A stretch of 64,000 nt of DNA from Bacteroidota bacterium (GTDB lineage: Bacteria > Bacteroidota > Ignavibacteria > Ignavibacteriales > Ignavibacteriaceae): assembly GCA_021777835.1 (NCBI GenBank), contig JAJYDC010000001.1, forward strand, positions 124,001-188,000, read 5' to 3'. The notes beneath the pieces are model-generated. The model had not been told where the DNA came from. It made no database searches and saw nothing but the letters and a program-made list of their open reading frames with translations. Shown here piece by piece: positions 61,864-64,000 of the stretch; the first letter of the stretch is position 1, and each line of letters begins with the position of its first letter. The position numbers were made by a program, and so were the translations under genes.

Positions 61864-64000
61864 TTATTTCAACAAAATAAACTTCTTAGTATCGACAAAG
61901 TTGCCTGCTTTCATCCTGTAAAAATAAACTCCACTTGCAAATTGTCCGCTGCCCGCAGATAGCTGTACGCTATATTTCCCTGCTGTTTTTTCTCCATCTA
62001 CCAAAGTCTCGATTTCTTTACCCAGTACATCATACACTTTAATTGTTACTAATCCTGCTTTAGCGACAGAATAATTAATAATTGTAGTAGGATTAAAAGG
62101 ATTAGGGTAGTTCTGTGAAAGAATATACTGAGCCGGAACAACATTTTGCTTCACAACTCCGGTAGGTATATCAGTTTCAAATACACTTCTGCCGTGCGTA
62201 AATGCAAATAATTTGTTTGTACTTGCTTGTAAAACCAATTCATCTACCGGCACATAAGCAGGCATTCCGCTTCCAACGTTTGTCCAATTAGTGCCATGGT
62301 CTGTTGTCTGATAAACTCCTGTTTCGGTACCTATATATAAAACTTGAGAATTATTAGGATCAATTACCAAAGAGTGGACTGGTACATCCGGAAGATCACC
62401 TGAAATATCTGTCCAATTCATGCCTTGATCGCTTGAATAAAAAATATGTTTCGTAGGCATGACACCGTCGTTATTATATCCTGAATAACATGCATATATA
62501 TTTTGTTTATTAGACTGATCAACAACTATTCTTCTAACGTAAGCCCCGTTATTATTTAACGGAGTAATATCAGTCCAGGTTGTATCATTATTCCCGGCAA
62601 TATTAGCTTTGAATATAGTTCCGTCTGTTGTTCCAACAAATGCAAGATAGGGAACAGTACTATTTACTACAGCGACTGCACTTATAAGACCTGTTTGATC
62701 TATAACTCCGCTTGAATCTACCCAATTGTTGGCTCCGTCAAAAGTAAGCCATACCCTATTCGACCCAGCAATTATTACATCTGAATTTTCTGGGTTTAGA
62801 GAGAAAGGTGAAATAAATAAAGTTGTGCTGCTATTACCTGCATCAGTTAAACCATTAGTGGAAGAAAACCAATTCCCTCCCGTGGTCTTAGAAATTTGAA
62901 GATTGACATACTCTTCATAAGCTATACTTGAATTCATCTGATCAATACCCGAATAACCTCCGTCTCCTCCGACTACCTCAGTCCAATTTGTTCCATTGTT
63001 ATTAAATTTTAAGTGCCCATTATCCTGGGCGCCGCCATAATAAACTGAACCCGTCGAAGATATAGCGCCGCTGAAAAATTGCGTAATTCCCAATCCATTA
63101 TTCAAGGCTACCCATGTTGCTCCACCGTCAGTTGATTTATATATACCTCCATCATTACCGCTAAATACAGTATTAGGAGTCGAAGGGTCAAAGGTAATCG
63201 CATGATGATCTGCGTGAACTACTGGAGTTCCAAAGTAAGAGTCCCAGTATGTTAATTGATTCCACGTTGTTCCTCCATCGGTTGATTTCATCATATCAAC
63301 CCCGCCGACATATATATTATTTGTGTTGTTTGGATCAATTGAAATAACATTTCCGTACCATCCTTGGCTGCCTAAATAGGTCTTACCTTCCTCAGATGGA
63401 ATTCCTTGTGGTCTAGTTAATGCCGCCCATGTCGAACCAGAATCTATGGATTTATATATTCCTTTTAAACCTCCGTCGCCTGTTTTTGATGCATCTGTTG
63501 ATTCAAATACGGCATATACTTTCCCTGGGGTTGATGGATCTTGAGTCATTGCTATGTTATTATATCCACTGGAAGGAAGACCGATAGTTTGTTGAAACCA
63601 GGTGGCTCCACCATCTGTTGTCTTAAATATTCCGCCTGCTCCTCTAGTAGAGAGCAAAATTGTTGATGAGTTGATTGCAATTACATCGGATGGAGTATAA
63701 TAATGAGTTGAACTTGCAGTTGGACTTATTTTTATCCAGGATCCACCCCCGTCACCTGATTCATATAGCCCACCGTTTGAATAATAGCCTCCTACTCCGT
63801 CTTTATAATTATAACTATATGTCGCAGCATAAATGTTGTTGCTAGGATCAATAGAAATTTTCATAACATTCTTAAAATTCCAAACATTGGCTCCTATTGT
63901 CGAAGGAAGCAAAGTCCATGTATCTCCAAAATCCGTTGATTTATATATTCCGCCTCCATATACAGCATCACCATTTCCCCAGCCTTCACCGGTACCCGCA
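61864..64000 (-). CDS. T9SS beta-propeller (BNR/sortilin-like) protein, cut by window end
   Basis: A large exported protein; the frame stays open from base 64000, so the start lies outside the window (a TTG at 63912 is internal). More than ten propeller-blade repeats carry the pattern (I/V)YKSTDGGxTW, e.g. GIYKSIDSGSTWAAL, DMMKSTDGGTTWNQL, HIFYSSDQGMNWTDIS, GVYQTTDHGTNWTNV. The C-terminal T9SS domain is complete: [34 protein letters not shown] and a final KKFILLK. A paralogue is the interrupted gene at 40933-43704. No glycosidase active site is evident. Confidence 0.9.
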   Translation of the reverse strand, partial: AGTGEGWGNGDAVYGGGIYKSTDFGDTWTLLPSTIGANVWNFKNVMKISIDPSNNIYAATYSYNYKDGVGGYYSNGGLYESGDGGGSWIKISPTASSTHYYTPSDVIAINSSTILLSTRGAGGIFKTTDGGATWFQQTIGLPSSGYNNIAMTQDPSTPGKVYAVFESTDASKTGDGGLKGIYKSIDSGSTWAALTRPQGIPSEEGKTYLGSQGWYGNVISIDPNNTNNIYVGGVDMMKSTDGGTTWNQLTYWDSYFGTPVVHADHHAITFDPSTPNTVFSGNDGGIYKSTDGGATWVALNNGLGITQFFSGAISSTGSVYYGGAQDNGHLKFNNNGTNWTEVVGGDGGYSGIDQMNSSIAYEEYVNLQISKTTGGNWFSSTNGLTDAGNSSTTLFISPFSLNPENSDVIIAGSNRVWLTFDGANNWVDSSGVIDQTGLISAVAVVNSTVPYLAFVGTTDGTIFKANIAGNNDTTWTDITPLNNNGAYVRRIVVDQSNKQNIYACYSGYNNDGVMPTKHIFYSSDQGMNWTDISGDLPDVPVHSLVIDPNNSQVLYIGTETGVYQTTDHGTNWTNVGSGMPAYVPVDELVLQASTNKLFAFTHGRSVFETDIPTGVVKQNVVPAQYILSQNYPNPFNPTTIINYSVAKAGLVTIKVYDVLGKEIETLVDGEKTAGKYSVQLSAGSGQFASGVYFYRMKAGNFVDTKKFILLK

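Overview
The window is AT-rich chromosomal DNA that looks like a member of the Ignavibacteria/Chlorobi side of the Bacteroidota. The evidence is four large secreted proteins ending in a type IX secretion (T9SS) sorting domain with the NYPNPFNP motif, bacillithiol genes (bshC, bshB1), a PG0541-type protein beside an RND pump, TonB receptor and lipoprotein genes, and a TatD/radical-SAM fusion. No rRNA, tRNA, insertion sequence, phage or CRISPR array was recognised. The genus is inference only.

Layout. 1-9.7 kb is a housekeeping block: DAHP synthase (cut by the window start), prephenate dehydrogenase, a YmdB-type phosphodiesterase, a solitary DNA methyltransferase, folD, deoC, a HicB-like ORF overlapping trmH, aroA, and bshC on the other strand. 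10-17 kb holds envelope and glycan genes: a YbhN-type membrane protein with a GT2, a Trp/Tyr-rich secreted protein, then a DegT aminotransferase with two GT9 enzymes. 17-19.3 kb has three small unknown or poorly known genes. 19.4-21.2 kb is a T9SS-exported repeat protein. 21.7-26.3 kb is malic enzyme (maeB) plus NfnAB. 26.4-32.4 kb is a complete RND efflux operon with a PG0541-type partner. 32.4-37 kb is a DNA polymerase locus. 37-46 kb holds a secreted S9 peptidase, an SDR, a lipoprotein, a broken T9SS beta-propeller gene and a nine-heme T9SS cytochrome. 46.7-54.3 kb has purM, a lipoprotein and TonB receptor pair, TatD-rSAM, a PBP4-type carboxypeptidase and prmA. 54.4-64 kb has an amidohydrolase, bshB1, a fructosamine-kinase/phosphatase pair, amt, an OmpA protein and a second T9SS beta-propeller protein cut by the window end.

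The most unusual region is 32.4-37 kb. A DnaE-type polymerase is split into two separate genes on opposite strands. The N-half carries PHP and all three palm aspartates. The C-half carries fingers, clamp-binding region and OB fold. A catalytically intact DinB lies between them. A LexA-like box (AAAC-N4-GTTC) sits over the likely start point of the C-half transcript in the divergent promoter. This looks like a rearranged translesion mutasome under SOS-type control.

A second unexplained signal is a dispersed repeat found at two distant intergenic sites on opposite strands (2026-2113 and 17282-17369). Each is a run of eight 11-bp units in strict register with a G-rich flank and a shared TAGGTAG spacer unit, and the two share a 17-bp exact match. 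A third is the T9SS gene at 40.9-43.7 kb, open in one frame except for a single TAA. Other links across the window: MaeB makes NADPH next to NfnAB, which exchanges NADPH with NADH and ferredoxin. BshB1 and BshC act in the same thiol pathway. DAHP synthase, TyrA and AroA belong to aromatic amino-acid synthesis.
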